Part shown: positions 35,987-50,200 of the stretch, in pieces
How positions within the stretch are numbered: position 1 is the first letter of the stretch
Layout: every line of letters starts with the position of its first letter
Assembly: GCF_050908995.1 (NCBI RefSeq)
Contig: NC_135119.1
Span: forward strand, 21,171,001 to 21,235,000
Direction of reading: 5' to 3'
From: Andrena cerasifolii
Lineage: Eukaryota; Arthropoda; Insecta; Hymenoptera; Andrenidae
DNA: 64,000 nucleotides
Translations under genes and position numbers: made by a program
Notes under the pieces: generated by a model
Databases searched by the model: none
The model's input: only the letters and a program-made list of their open reading frames with translations
Told to the model about the DNA's origin: nothing

Positions 35987-38587
35987 CATTCCACGAGCTA
36001 TTCCTGAAAAATCCCCAAATCTGCTTCGTTTCTTAACTTTTGCCGGCAGATGTGGGTTGCATCGACAGGCCGTTGCGTATAAACGAGTCAGATAAACGAG
36101 TCGTTGTCCATGCGAGTTTACTCATTCTGTCAGAGCTGGTTTTTTCAGAGCGTGTGCCTTTCGTGCCCGGGCCAGGGCAGAGTTGCGCGCGATCCGCTCG
36201 ATCGGCAGGTGCATCCCGGCTGATTTGTTGCTCGCCTTATCGCCGCCAGCTACGGGCCTTCGATACCAGTGATCGTTTCCTATATTTTACAGCGGCCGTG
36301 ATTTATCGTCCGCTTCGCGAGTTCCCTGCTGCAATTATCAGTAACTCGCTCCCGCTGGGCCAGAGATTAGAAGCCGATCTCGTTGGCCGGCTTCCGCGGT
36401 GCTTTATCAGCTTCGATTGACGATTTAGCCCGGTTTGTTTATTGCACGTCCCATAGGAGCGCGTGCAACTTCGAACAGTCGATGAAACAAAGAAACTAGT
36501 TTTACGTTCCGGCCACTACTGCTGTCATACAGAATTGCGGCGAACTTGATGGCATATTCTCGTTCCAGAGGCGAGTGTAACTCGAGGCAGAGTTTAGTAA
36601 AAAGCTTCTGCTAGCTGAAATTGAGGAGCAAGAGGGGTGCAGTGTGCAAATAATTAGAAAATGAATTATTATAATTAAAATAAAGCCTAGAATATCTTTG
36701 ATTGTGAAGTATAAATGAAATGAAATTTTATCTTAACATCTACACAGTTATCTATTTATTAATAATATCTTTTATAATAAATTTATCAATCTACTTTATA
36801 TAATTTAGTAAATTAGAAAAGACTGTTTATAAATTTATTACTTTGGCTTAACATTAAAAAGAGAACACTAGTTGAAAAATATATATTTTCACACAATAAG
36901 TAGTAGTTATTGAGTGGATAAATTTTTGGCGAAAAAATATTCTACAACAGAAATATTAATATTAATATTAACTATATGATATAGTCAGTCTGAAAAAGGG
37001 TCTTGTGGTTAGTTAACCTTTCGACCGCAGATGGGGGGTTAGTCGAGTGTGAATGGTGGGTGCAGGGTACATTCTGAAGCGCAATATATATCTAATAATT
37101 TTAATTGTATGTATCTTGACACGAGCTTTGATTACTATAAAATTGAAAAGTAAATAGGTACCTGTTACATTCAGTCGTTTGGGATACCTGGCGAACAGAG
37201 ACAGGACTGAAGATAACTTGAAATATAAAATAAATCCTACGAGAAATCGAATTGGCTGTGTGATTTTGATTCTGTTTGAAGTTCTCTAGGAATTGGGTAA
37301 CAGATTCTACGAGGACTGTATACTTCTACAGCTGTAACGTTTGATGTCGTGTTGGAATCTGCGGCGCTCCCAAATTGCGTTTAAAAGTCATAGCTGCTTT
37401 CGAAACTCGAAACATCTCTCGTACTTTGTACTTTCGTTGCTCCCTTTACTACCAGGTTTGTTACGTTTCTTTAGGGAAGTGTATTTCGTTTGTTGGAAGA
37501 AATTCCGTTGAAGGCGTGCCTTCGTGTCGTGGCATACTACACATTGTGGCACAGCAGGTACCCTAAAAGATTTACTAAAACTTTAAAAACGAAACACTTA
37601 CCCTTTGCTCTTTTATACGTCTCTATTCGAGAGGTATTACATATTGACTTCACCTTTTCATTAATTTCTTCCGCTCTCCTTGTCTTCTTTCACAGTTCCA
37701 CAGAAATGAATTAATATTAAATCTCAACAACAAAAATACAAGATCCTTTGAACTAAACATTATTTCCCATCTTCAAAGGCCAGTAATTTTCAATTCACTC
37801 GATGGTTCTCGAGTTTTTCAACAACAAAAAAAAGCTCGCAGAAGCAACCATTTACTGGGTATAAAATTGAATTGCTTCTGAAACCGTGTCGTCCCGTTTT
37901 TCCCCTGTGCGAGCTGTAAGCTTTCAGCCGGTGGGTTATTGTCAAATGTTCTGTGCGCTCGTGCTGCAACGTTAAGCACTCTTGAACCCGCCGAACTCGG
38001 TTAATTAACACGATCACACGGAAACCTGCCTTCCGCGCGCAAAACTAGATTCCTTTCATTTCTAGATTACCGTTTACCCCCATCTTTCCCGCGGAATTCG
38101 CAACCGCCGCGCTCCTGAACGGAACTGTCGCAACTATAATTGCAGCTGTCGTTATGTCATGTGCACTATTTGTTCAAAGGCTGGCGTTCATTCGGTATAC
38201 AAATATACTTAACTGCGTGGCATTATCTGAAGTAAATGTGGTGTACAATCAAGCGACGGAATTGTCTTGCTGTTTGCCACTCCAGGGAATCGAATCATAC
38301 CCTATGCAATAGAGTGCATCTCGGGAATCGAGCTCGCAGCATTCCTATTAACAATCCTTTGGTGGGATGTTTAGCTTAGAAAGCGGAATGGTAAAGTTTT
38401 GTTATCGCGCTGCCGAAGTAACGCGCCCTGTCGGAGGCTCGTTCAGCAAAATACGTTTCTTTATAACAGTCGAGTTGACGAAGTTGCAAGTTAGTGGATA
38501 AATAATTGGGTGATTCAGTTGTGGATAAAATACAGTTTATTATTGGTATTTTTATGAGTGCATGTGCAGAAGTAATTGTGTTACTGA
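35987..38587. other. Unique DNA, CpG-rich at 36030-36430
   Basis: A 126-codon TTG-initiated frame spans the CpG-rich part without recognisable domain. The remainder is AT-rich. No repeats found. Confidence 0.45.
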
Positions 38588-39020
38588 CAAGGGAAGATCC
38601 CGACCCGAAAATTCAAAAAATTCTGAAACTTTGAGAAAATGCAGGGGATTTCCTTCTGATTACAACGCAATTTTTGTTTGCTGCCCAAATTCACTAGAAC
38701 GGGGTGAAATTAACCCCTGAAAATTCGGCTATTTTTTCGATTTTGTGTTATAATTCCCGAACTGTAAGAGATAGAAAAAAAGTTTCAAGACAAAAGTTAC
38801 TTCTTTTAATTAGATCTAGCATTTGGTAAAAAAATATATTTTACAGTTCGCGAGTTATAGCACAAATTCGGAAAATACCCGGATTTTCAGGGGTCAATTA
38901 CACCCCTTTAGAGTGAATTTAGGCAACAAACAAAAATTGCGCGATAATCAGGAGAAAATTCCCTACATATTCACAAAGTTTCAGAATTTTTTAAATTTCA
39001 GGGTTCGGGATGTTTCCTTG
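38588..39020. mobile_element. 433-bp foldback element, ~180-bp arms
   Basis: CAAGGGAAGATCCCGACCCG... at the left is mirrored by ...CGGGATGTTTCCTTG at the right. Paired blocks include AATTTTTGTTTGCTGCC, AAATTCACT, CCCCTGAAAAT and GTGTTATAA..CCGAACTGTA. A central loop of ~70 bp remains. TGA lies on both sides (38585-38587, 39021-39023), a possible 3-bp duplication. A half copy is at 57097-57270. Confidence 0.85.
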
Positions 39021-39023
39021 TGA

Positions 39024-41999
39024 GTTTTATTTTTCGTGTTGGTATTGCTGGGCTATTCTAAGGAATAGGTATCCTTTTCCTTTCGAGGTAAAGTGGCGAT
39101 ACAGTTCCTCCTTTAAATCCTAGTTTTGCAGTGTATATTGATGAATAAGCATTCATATTTTTACCAACATCCCTAGTCCATTGATACAGTTTCTAAGGGA
39201 ATTATTAAATTATATTTCTTGAATATGGCAGTTACCACTTTTGAAATTCTATTTGTATCCCACTTTTTCTTCCTTCTTATTTTATCAACAATATTCCATG
39301 CACCGCTGAAAGTACGATAACCACTATTGCAATTGGCATGAATTTTAATTTCACGTAAAAAGAATTTTATCATTTTCCATCCGAAACTTGAAAACGTTTG
39401 GGTTACGTAGCTTGACCCTTTTCGAAGTCACCGTGCAGTTCGAAGGAGCAAACGAGTTCGGAATGAAAGGTCCGCATAGAAATTTTTTCACGAGCTCGTT
39501 GAGTATGTAAGGAATGTAGCAAAAGAACCAACGAGGCACTACTTATAGAAGGAGCAGGAGAATTTTTCCCCAGCAAGGTTGAGTTCAAGCTCCTTTTAGA
39601 TGTTACAGTTGTGAATAACGCTACAGTTCCCCGTATGGAGTTCTGCTAATATAATTGCATTTGAAGAGTGGTCACAAAGTGCTGTCGTTATTGGCAACAA
39701 AAAATTGTTCTCCTTACATGAAAAGAAAATGTAAATTTTAATTTAAACGGAAAGAGGGACTATTGAAAAAAGGGATAATTGAAAATCTAAGTTCAAATTC
39801 GTTGTTAGCAGTCAGCAAACCCTCTGGAAATAATTGTTTAACTTATCGGACTGACATAGAAGTTCGTATGGGTTGACGCGTTAACGAATTTTCACTTCTT
39901 TGACCTTCCATATCTCAGAAACTAATTGTCAACTCAACTCGAAAATTTTTTGTGATCGATGTCTCATCGTAAAGTATCATTTGGCATAAAATTAAATTCC
40001 AATATCGTGGGACCAAAAAGTGGCTAAAAAGGCTTCATTTTTGGATCACTCTTTACAGGTAATTCATTTCGCGTCTATTCATGTAGAATGAAATGCACTT
40101 ACATATGTACTTCCTTTTACAAATCATTTCGCCTTCGTAGAACCTTCTACGAGACAATAATCAAATTATTACAAAATCTTTAATACGTAAACGTTACGTA
40201 ACATTCTCCACTGACAAAGAATAAATGTCATTTCACACTACTGAAGTATTTAAAATCCCATACCAGTGCAGTTTTTCCCCAAAAAGAAATAGAAACGCTA
40301 CTTCCTTGCAAGTATATACAGTCCCCAGCAATCTTCAAGCAACTTTTCCTATTAAACTTCTACTTTCTTCTCCTTCGAGTAAGAGAACTCAGAATTCCCT
40401 CTACAGACCTCCCTTCTCTTCGCGCATGCGCATCACGCGCCTCGCTACTGCTCGTTACACGCACACCGACAAACACGTGCAAACGTTCAACGATTTCCAC
40501 CCCAAAAGACAACAGAAAGTGGGGCTGAAATATGAGAAGCTTCCAAACTTGGCAAGAAAATGAATCCACGCACGAATCACCACTTTGCTCCCTCCATTTC
40601 CACGAATTAGCTCCGCCGTTTCCTTTGAACCAGAGAGGCACCAGATACGTAGTTTCACCCCGTTAGCCGAGGATTTTTCCGCGGGAAATGCGTCCGGCAA
40701 CTATTCTCCCCGCTCGTCGCCGGGCGAGCACCACGTGCTGCAGAACGCAACTAGGAAAAGCAACGAATGCCAGCGGGACGGTTCATATGGAAATTCTTTC
40801 CAGGGATGGTTGGCGAGCCAGGGCTCCGGCGAAGGGCGCCGCGGGCGGGGGGGGGGAGACATTATCTATGTAAAGGGGTGGAGAGGTCGTTATGGAATTG
40901 TGGCGCGCGGCTGGTTCGTCCCTACCGTTCTCCCATACCAAAGAGAATGTTAGTGCCTCCGAGCTATCCCCTTCTCTCTCTCGCCGTTGCCACCGATCCC
41001 CTGGCAACCCCTACCAGCCACTCTTTCGCCGGCAGGGGTTGCTTTAAAGTATCTGGCTGGCACGGTCGCGTGATGCCGTGATCAGCAGGGCGGACTTATC
41101 TACGGGGGTCCAGTGGTTCTCATGCCCGGTATTCAGTTTGGGTTGCAAGGTCACCTACATTATGGTCGATGCTCCGTCTTTGAGAGGACGTCTTTCAAAC
41201 AGCGCGCTGTTTCACGTCTTCGGAGACTACAGTGTTTGTCGCGAACGATGGCTGGTGTGTGTTTGAAAAATTTGTAGCAGCCCCTTGCACTCGATTTATT
41301 TTCAATGTTGTTGGGTGTAAGCTTGTATTTATTTTTAGGGAAATGAATTAATAAATCGTTGGAACAGTATGTATTTTCAGGACTTTGGGTCGGAATTATT
41401 GCGTGTTCGTATTTCTGTACGAGGAAGGGGGAGTTTGTAACATGTATAGAGGCTGATGCATAGTAGGGGGTTGAGACATTGAATGGCGTCGGCGTATTTT
41501 CACGCCGAGGGAGTTGCGTCCTGTCCACGGTTTTAGCGTGCTTTTCGAATGTTTGCTCGGGGAAGGTTCAGCAAAACTTCTCGGCAGAAGCGATCGCTTG
41601 GAAAAGCCTGGCGGACTTGAAGGGGTATTTATCAAAACCTGCCGCCACTCAAAGTGTTAACGTAAAGCGTGGTAGTAATCAGCATCAACTTTCCCGTAGG
41701 TAGTTGCAAAAGTGTAGGCCGAATGTGATCCAGTTCCTAGGAGCTGAAGTTAAGTCTAGTGACTGGCAAAGTGTGCGGACACTACGTATTAGGAAACAGT
41801 ACGCACAAAATCATTTCTCGAGATCTACGTCTGAGATCGCGTAGAAAGCTTGAAAGCCCCGGATACCATCGTTTTGAATGTTGCAGCAGAATTGGTTCCG
41901 CGCTTCCAACTCGCTCTTCCTTGTTTTCACCCTGTTTGCGTACTTCAGACTGTGCTTCTTCGAGTGTTCGCGACAGATCGGTGGAAAGGGGGCGACGCA
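39024..41999. other. Unique DNA with CpG-rich island 40560-41240
   Basis: No recognisable gene. The island contains overlapping frames on several registers and a G-run at 40846-40857. 41632-41668 carries a ~37-bp motif that recurs at 52715-52752. Confidence 0.45.
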
Positions 42000-44900
42000 A
42001 AGTTTCCTTCTATTTTATGCCGCCGCATTGGTTTTATATCGCCGTGTTCTCTGGACGGCAAATATTGAAATATACGAGTTACCGGTAGTTGCCAAGTTAT
42101 CACCTATTTCACCGGGAGCTTCAAGTTCGCTTGGCTACAGACTTTTGGCAGCAGCCCGCGTACTCGAAAATACAAGGGGCGGCGCAGGAACTGATGGGCC
42201 ATCTCGATTCTTGCGTCAATGGCACGTACTGGCGTATTTAATTGCGCAGATATTTGGCACTGTTGTAGAATGCGAATACCAAAAAGTGCGGGGAGGATGT
42301 AGCGTTTTCTGATATTGCAGAACAATAAAATTGCAGTGAAAGAAATGAAAAGCTGAATTTGAGCTACGTGAGTGATTCTGAAGCGTGATTAGGTATAAAG
42401 AGGGTTTCGTCATGAGCGATGGAAATAAGAAAGAGGTGATTCTATTTATAAAAATTAATGAAATGTGTGACGTAATTTTTTTATACGATCGTTCGTTTTA
42501 TCTTAACTTTTGCGTTTATATAAATTTTATACAAATTGACTGGTGAGTACATTTAAAGCAGTTCACAGTTTTCATTTATTAACATTTAATTCTAATTCTT
42601 GTTATCTGATATCTTGAAGGTGCCATCTTTTTTGCACACAGAGTAATTCAATTTGAACTTTTACTGGAATACGTTATGCTATTTTGTGAAGACTAATATT
42701 AAACAAGTTATCAAAATAAGGAAGTATAAAATATAGTTGGCGCTAAAGATTTCACTGTAAATTGGTAAATGCAACTTAATGTGAACCCAAAAAATAATTA
42801 GTTATTTGCATTGCATTACGATATTTAAAGTCTGCCTTTTCACATTTTTAATCTTTAAATGTCATATCTCGTTCCAAAAGAAGTGCAATACACAAAATGC
42901 CCGCCTATTTTCTGTTACATCGTCGAATTCTTCGGGTAACATCGAATCTGGTGAAAATTCCTGACATCACCAGCCATCGGAATTTCCGCTTGAACTGGCG
43001 CTGAATCCTATCGCAGAAATATTTTCTGCACTGGTTGACGAGCATCTTGGCAGTAACGTCTTTATATGCTCGAAAAGATTGCGAATTATTTCGATTGCTC
43101 GATGCCTCTCCACAGGCATTCTATTTCTTGTCGAGCGGTTTGTGTTTTCCTAGAAGTTTTCCTGACGGTGTCGCATATTATTTTATGCTTTCGCGGTGAA
43201 TTTATCAATACACATCGCGATAGACGTAAACAGTTAAGAAATTCCAAGGATCATATTTCTATTTCTATCGGATGATAAATTGTGAAGAGTAAATCGTTTC
43301 GTTTTACTTTTATTTCATGAATTATCAACTGTAATTCATTTCTTGCGTAATTAATAATTCGTATTGTATCATAATGGTACAACGGTAGTACAAGTAATGC
43401 GATCTTGCCGTGGTCAGTAGAAAACGCCTGTCATGAACAGACAAAGAACTTCTGAACGGATGTGGAATTCCGTGCTACAAAATTGTGAATCGTGAATGGA
43501 AATTAAAGAAACATATTTAGAACACTCTTCTAGACAACAAACCAACCTTTTAAACTACTAATTTATTTGCACACTACACTCAACAAGCAGAAGAAGCAAA
43601 ATCACTTCAATTACCAACACTGAATTCGAAAATCGTTTCTGTCTTCTACAAATATTATTCAATTTTCCTCGAAGTTTCTAAACCCCCTTTTTAACACCCC
43701 GTATAAATAAAATCGAAAGCCAATGGTTCCTCTTCGTCGTTGGTCACAACCCATAAATCAATGCAAGCCAAAATACCGGATGCAAAGTTCAAAACAACAT
43801 GGCTGTCACTGAAAAATCATCTATCCAAAAATTCGCCTCGCGATTGAAAAAAAAACACACAGTAACGGAAAACCAGAAAAAACATCCACCTTTTTTCGTG
43901 GTCGATCCGTTTCTGCTTCGTCCTATCTCCCGCGCACGTTGTTCGACCGTGCACACGAAATATCCCGTGGAACATAGAAAAGTTTCGAAATTGTCGATAT
44001 AATTCCAACGGGTCCCGCGATATCGTCGGATTTCGCAAACGTATCAGTCCATATCGGGGTATTCGAATGGGCCGGGGGAGGTACGACCAGAAATTGCACT
44101 CAAATCGACCTATAGTTCAGAGCTATCGCAGAAATGTACCCATCAGGGCTCGGAACCCACCCCGGCAGCGGGGAGCAGTCGTTAGGTTGAAGAAATAGCA
44201 GCCTAACGGTTCTAAGAGTATTGTGAAATCCCATGATAATCCATCACAGAGAGGAACAAACCCGTCAGAGGTGGCAACAGCTCCGCAATTCTCACGGCGG
44301 CGACGCCAACGACGACGGCGTCGACGACCGATGCTCGCCCTCGTCTCTTGCCGGTGCTCCTCGAGCAGCCCCTCTTGCGCCCCTTTATCTGCATAATATG
44401 TACGCGCAATGAGCAGTTAGAAAATAATGCACGCTTTGTTATGAAACGTTAATTAAAACGCGTGGATATTAATTAAAGCGTGCATTTTTCATGCGCACGT
44501 TTACCTAGCTGCGCGTGTATTAACGAGCAGCATTTTCTAGAGTAATGCTGGATTTGTTCCGGGGGGGGGGATGTTAATTGAAACGTAAACAAGGGTTACA
44601 GCGTTTCTTGTTTGTTGCAACTGGTTTTGCAATACTGTGTGTCTCGGCGGTGAAATATTGTGTGATTGCAAAATAAGACGCGCCGTGGTAAATGACTGGT
44701 AGCTGTATGTGTTTGTAAGTGATTTTAATTCATTGCTGGATAGGTAGCTAGAGTTTTTGTATAAATTCTAATGCAATTTAAGTTTCGGTAAAGGAGTAAG
44801 TGATTTGTTTGTTAGGAAATAATGTTTCTTCTGTTATTCTTCGGAGGGTACATTATAGTATTTCGAATTAAGATTTGGTTGAATTAATAGCACGCATTTA

Positions 44901-46411
44901 CTGGGGAATAAATAATTTATAATTTATAAGCAAAATTTTTGAAGCAATAGTAGAGATCTTATAATAACATTCTTTTTCAAGATAATCTCCGTGTTTTTTA
45001 ATACCTACAGTTGATTGCATACTTTGAGAAACAAATTTTTGTAAGAGTCCTAGCCTTGCCTCTTTCGATTAGTACCTACCTCTTTGGCCCACTTGAAGAT
45101 ATTTTAAAAGGTTATCGATTTGTAACGGACAAGGAACTACAGGAACCGTTGTATAAGTGACCTGTTTCTCAGTCGAAAACATTTTCTTCCTCGGGGCATG
45201 AAGAAGCTTCTGCAGCGGTGGACTAATTGCAGTAAAACTCGAGGGTACTATATTAAAAAGTGATATAATTCCCAATTTTTCGTGTTACAATTAGTCTTCA
45301 CATAATTCAATTTTACTCTAACATGAAAAATCTTTTACGTTCGATTTACCCACATTCATATCCAAAACCATTTTTTCCGTTTCTCGAATCCAAAATCACC
45401 TTCTCTGTTCAGGTCACTTTAATGTTCAGAATAATCGAATCTATTAATCGTTCCTGCATTCCAATAAAGTAATTTTCAAGTCAAAAGCCTTCGACTGAAA
45501 GGTAGCAGTAAAATCGATGACCGTGTTACGAAAATTTCCACTGGCTAATATTAACATACAATGCGAAGATGAGGGTAGAGTAAAGTAGGTTGAAGCAAAA
45601 ATAAGGTGGCGCCAGGATGGGGGAAATAGCTGGATGCTGCTTCTGCAGGATCAACGCTGAACACGAGGAGAGGAGCCAGGCAACCGAGCGAAGCCGAGGC
45701 AAAGTCCCTTAGGACGCAGCCTGCCCTCTGATTACTGCATTCAACACAATCTCCGCCATTGTTTCTGGCGCGGCGAGTGCTGGAGACCATATTAATATTA
45801 CGTACCGGGCCAGAAGATGTCCATTTCATGCTAAATAATCCAAAGCTGCCGTTCCTTCCCTGGGATACATGGTGGAGGAGACTTTGCAGGCTCGCAGGAC
45901 ACGTAACCCCCTTATGCTCTTTTTTCGGACCTTATTGCATCAATGCCAAGAGCATCGAGGAAATACTTAGCCGAGGGAAATGTGGTTATAACGGTGGTGC
46001 TTTAGAGGCAGAAAATTTGAGGTAGATATTATATAGAAATTTATTTATGCAGTTTGCAGCGTGAGCAGGAACGAGGTAGCCAACAGTGGCTATACCGAAA
46101 AAGAATTATTGAGGAATGCAGAAATATTAGACGTGTAATTGGTGGATCTGTGAATTTTACTTTGTTAAGAATAATATGAAACATTTATGTGTCTCTTGCA
46201 ATATTGGAATTTTCGTGGGAAGTTATTTTACTAACAAACTGCTTGTATTTCACAGAGAGGATTGCTTATTTTGTTATAAAAAAGCTCTTGGTGGAATAGT
46301 TAGATCCACATGAATGATAGTGTATGAAGATTCATGAAATATATTATGTATTTATGCTTCCTCTGAAGACAAATATTTTCTTTCAAGTTAGAAACGTAGA
46401 CGTGTTCAGTA
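42000..46411. other. Unique non-coding DNA
   Basis: Mostly AT-rich; 44030-44400 is CpG-rich and 44561-44570 is a G10 run. 44426-44486 contains the inverted repeat AATGCACGCTTT / AAAGCGTGCATT around two TTAATTAA-type homeodomain cores. Frames at 45551-46025 lack recognisable domains. Confidence 0.45.
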
Positions 46412-46419
46412 GTCACTAC

Positions 46420-46931
46420 TAGTGTTCCTGCTTTCTGGATATTTTTTGTTTCTCGAGAAATCAGAAATGAGATCATATTTCTTGAGAATTCTCGAGAATT
46501 CTGGAGAAATTGAAAAAAATATTGCAAAAATTATATTTTTGGAATAATGTTGATAATTTTTATCAAAAACACAAGAAAACTTTAACTAAATGATTATAAT
46601 AGCCACAAGAAACTCATTAGGTACTTAATTCAGTATACAATTTTTCTAAATTTTTAAATAAGAATTTAAGAGCACCTTCAGCAGTTAATAATATCGATTC
46701 TTCTGTACTGTGATTTTCTATTGGAATTCATATAGGTACTAATGTTATTAATAAGATGTATTATAAATTGTAGATGTGTTTATACGTTCGCGATTAACTA
46801 TTAATACATTCATTTACGAAAATAAATGAGATTTATAATATTTTTCCTAGACTTAAGTTTCTCGAGAAATTATAGTATTTCTCGAGAAATAAGAAATAAG
46901 CGATTATAAAATTTCTCGAGAAGGAACACTA
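46420..46931 (+). mobile_element. 512-bp hAT element with 8-bp duplication
   Basis: Ends TAGTGTTCCT and (reverse complement) TAGTGTTCCT match. The octamer GTCACTAC occurs immediately outside both ends (46412-46419 and 46932-46939), the duplication length diagnostic of hAT. The interior is AT-rich and non-coding, with several TTTCTCGAGAAA palindromes near both ends. The identical flanking octamer implies a relatively young insertion. It is non-autonomous and would need a transposase from elsewhere. Confidence 0.92.
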
Positions 46932-47091
46932 GTCACTACCCAGTGATGAATTACCACGAAAGAAATTGAGAACTTAAATTCATAATCGAGCAAACAGAAT
47001 AATCATCGCCATACGAACTTGTCGTCACAGTTGGCCTTAATTAACTTACATAAAGCATAGCAAACTCGAAAATTTAAAAGTACCAAGTCTG

Positions 47092-47294
47092 AAGCCGGGG
47101 ATCCACCTGGAAGCTAATTTAAGCTAAACTATGCTATGCTATGTCTGGCTGTGCTATAAAACATAAAAAGCATAGCACAGCTTAGCTTAGCTTTTGGTGG
47201 AAACTGTTCCATAAGGATGTATTGAAGCTAATTTTTAAAAAGTTAGCACAGCATAGCATAGCTTACCTCAGCTTTCAGTTGGATCCCCAGCTTT
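47092..47294. mobile_element. ~200-bp TIR MITE with AGCATAGCATA subrepeats
   Basis: Left AGCCGGGGATCCACCTGGAA and right (reverse complement) AGCTGGGGATCCAACTGAAA are related. Inward from each end lie AGCTAA and GC-TATGCTATGCTATG-type subrepeats in opposite orientation. No clear target duplication. Confidence 0.8.
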
Positions 47295-47296
47295 AG

Positions 47297-50200
47297 ATGT
47301 TCCAGTAAAATTAGAGGGTTGAAGTAACGAACCCTGAAGACGCGAATGATAAACCCTCTCATTTCCATCATGATTGATTCCGCAGCTGAAACTCGATTAT
47401 TGAAATTCCGCGCAGGCACGGCCGCCCTAATTAATCGATTCTTCCTCTTTTTCGTTATAAGGGTCACTAAATCAGGGGACGTATCATAACGGTGATTTAC
47501 GTCGTTCATTACGTCCGTTCTAACATAACTCGAAGGTAGTATATCTTAGTTCTGACTCGCCGTAACTGGCCGCAATTGATGGCCGTGCAGATCTTGTTAG
47601 TGACAAGTGAAATCTCTGCGACCTATCGATGTTCTACTTAGCTTGTATCCTCGGCCATAATTGAATCTTCTCTCTGATAGAACCGTATGCCAGAATACTA
47701 ATTATCGGGCTGAATGTCATTTACTTAGGATAGGCAAGCCGATTATCTTCCTATTGCTCCCGACATTAGCGAAACGTGGTGCATTGCGAACCCTTCACGG
47801 CAAGGGAAATACGGCAACCGTACAGTAAACGCTAATTAATTAAGTCGCCCGATAACGATAAATAATTGGCTTACAACGGACACGTGATACGCGCGTTACG
47901 AGTTACGCGTTTTAGAAGAATTAAAAACATCGAAATGATTGGGAAATAATCGTCCAAGCGGTGTAATTTACTTTATAACTTACCCTTTAAGATATTTCCC
48001 AGACACTCTGCGTATTAAGTGCTTGACACTTGAGATAGTTATGTCGTAGAAACGTAGAATTATATGAGCAGTGTTAAGTCATCTACAGCCACCCCTACAA
48101 GTGTTTGCTGTGGATAGATGGGACTGTAGCGGCTACAAGAAACAGTGATATCTCTCTGCGTTGGTGGAACTTCATTGTCACTGTTAATCTACTTTTATAC
48201 AGTACAATATATCTAGAAAAGTAGTCGGTATTCATTCAGCCTTGAAGCTGTATCCAATAAAATCCCTAAAATTAATCGTGCACAGATATGACTTAAAAAA
48301 ACTGCAGGAGGGCAGATTGTGTTTTGCATAATGGGTACAGCAAACCATTGGTAAGACTGTTTAACAAATTCGTGGAGTCCGCTTTACGACACTCTTACAC
48401 TGTATTTTAAGCAACGTTTTGAATAACTTAAGGAAAACTGGAATAAGAATGTGTCGTAACAGTATTTTATTAAATAGAGGACCCCATGAAAGGGGCAATA
48501 AAAGCGGCTGTTTCAAATTCTACTATGCGGGGGAAAAAATCATTCGCCCCTTCATACGCTAATAAAATTTCTCGTAACCTCCTTATAGTATATTTTATCT
48601 CGTGAGTTGGTATCTCTGCTACGCCTCCGTGCTTCTATTACCGCTAGCATATTTATGACTAGCGTTCCCTTTATCGCGCCTTCTTTACATCAACCCTACT
48701 TCTACACCGCTTTTCCAACTCTAACGCAACATACCGCAACGTTCCCGGACATTTCCCTCGTCCGCTTTCGCTCTCCTCCCGCTGGAGAAAGGAATTTGTA
48801 CCACTTCATAAACTCGACGTCACCCATCCTTGAAACGCTCTCTGCCCCCGCAGAGCATCGAAAAATGAAAGGGGCCCGGGCCAGCTCCCACAAAATTCAT
48901 AACGCGCCGGCTGCGGAGCCGCTGCGCCGGAGACAAGCCAGCGCCGTCATTGTGTTCCGGTGGACCGAGGTAATTAACAGTGTCATCGACGACTAAATGA
49001 AAGCCGTCTGCTCGGCGCGCGGTGGTATCTGGTAATCTTCTCGCGCAATTAACGCTCACGGGCCCCGGCAACAATAGCCGCCCGTTCGGATCGCCCCGGT
49101 GCCTTCAGGTGAAAACGAAGCGGGATATTTACGGCGCGACAAACTAAGCATGCGGTCGAGTGTGCAGCGACGCTCAGTCTTACGGCATACGTGCTATTGT
49201 TGGGGGCGCAGGACGGGATGGGTGGCGCAGGGGCCTCGAGGGTGGTGGTGTGCGCGTAGGCGGCTGGTAACGAGAACAGCCTTTGGGGAGCTGTTGTCGC
49301 CCCTCGAGGCTGCCAGTGCGACTTTATTGCAGCAATAAGAGTTATCACCTGGTGATAACTACCCCCATAACTTCCCCGCGCGATGAATACATACCCAGCA
49401 TCTCACCCCTTTTATCTTCCGCTCGCAGTCCCATCTCCACTCGCCGGCGATATCTGCCACCTTATCCGCGCCATTGCCGCGAACTTTTCCTCCCGGTTCA
49501 CCTTCGTTTTTCCTTCTACCGGGCTGCTCCTTCTGGGTGTCCTTCGCCGTTCCTTTCTGCTTCCTGCCGGCACCGTTCCGCCTGCTTGCCTTGCTCTCCG
49601 TTTCCCTGTCGCTGGTTTATATTTGCTCTTCCTGTTTGCGCGTCAACGTACGGCGCGATGCTCTTTCTTGCTGTGAAAATTTCAGGCTGATGGCGCGTTG
49701 ACGGGGACGTTTTGTTAATCCCTTAGCAGTGGCGATTTAAATGATAATTGACCACTTTCTGGGCCCTCAGTTTTGTGTTCCGCGTTGGCTGTTGGGGTGG
49801 TGGTGAGGAGTCAAAATTCGTGGAAGATAATTGGCATTTTGTGCTACGTATATACATATGTATATGTGTGTAGAAATTGAGAATAGTTGCTTCTTTATAC
49901 TGTGCACACGTGGCTTTCACGAATGGAGGATTACTTCCTCAGGCCTCGAGAATACAATTTGAAGCGATAATGCAGCTTCGAGAATATCGGAAGGGAAATA
50001 AAAATTCGCATCCTATATTTTGGGTTACTCGTTTGAATTACTCGTACTTGTTGTTTTTGAATTGAATCTGAATATTTTTAATATTGCGTTATGCATTGAC
50101 ATTGAAGGATCAATATGACAGCGTAAACAGAAAGACAGAGGTAAGAAAAGTAAAATGATTAATTTGTGCAAAGTGTGAAGCAATTACATAACTTTAACGT

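Noticed and set aside
43370..43420. tRNA-like A-box around GGTACAACGGTAGTAC
   Set aside because: No matching B-box (GGTTCGANTCC) or cloverleaf arms could be found downstream.
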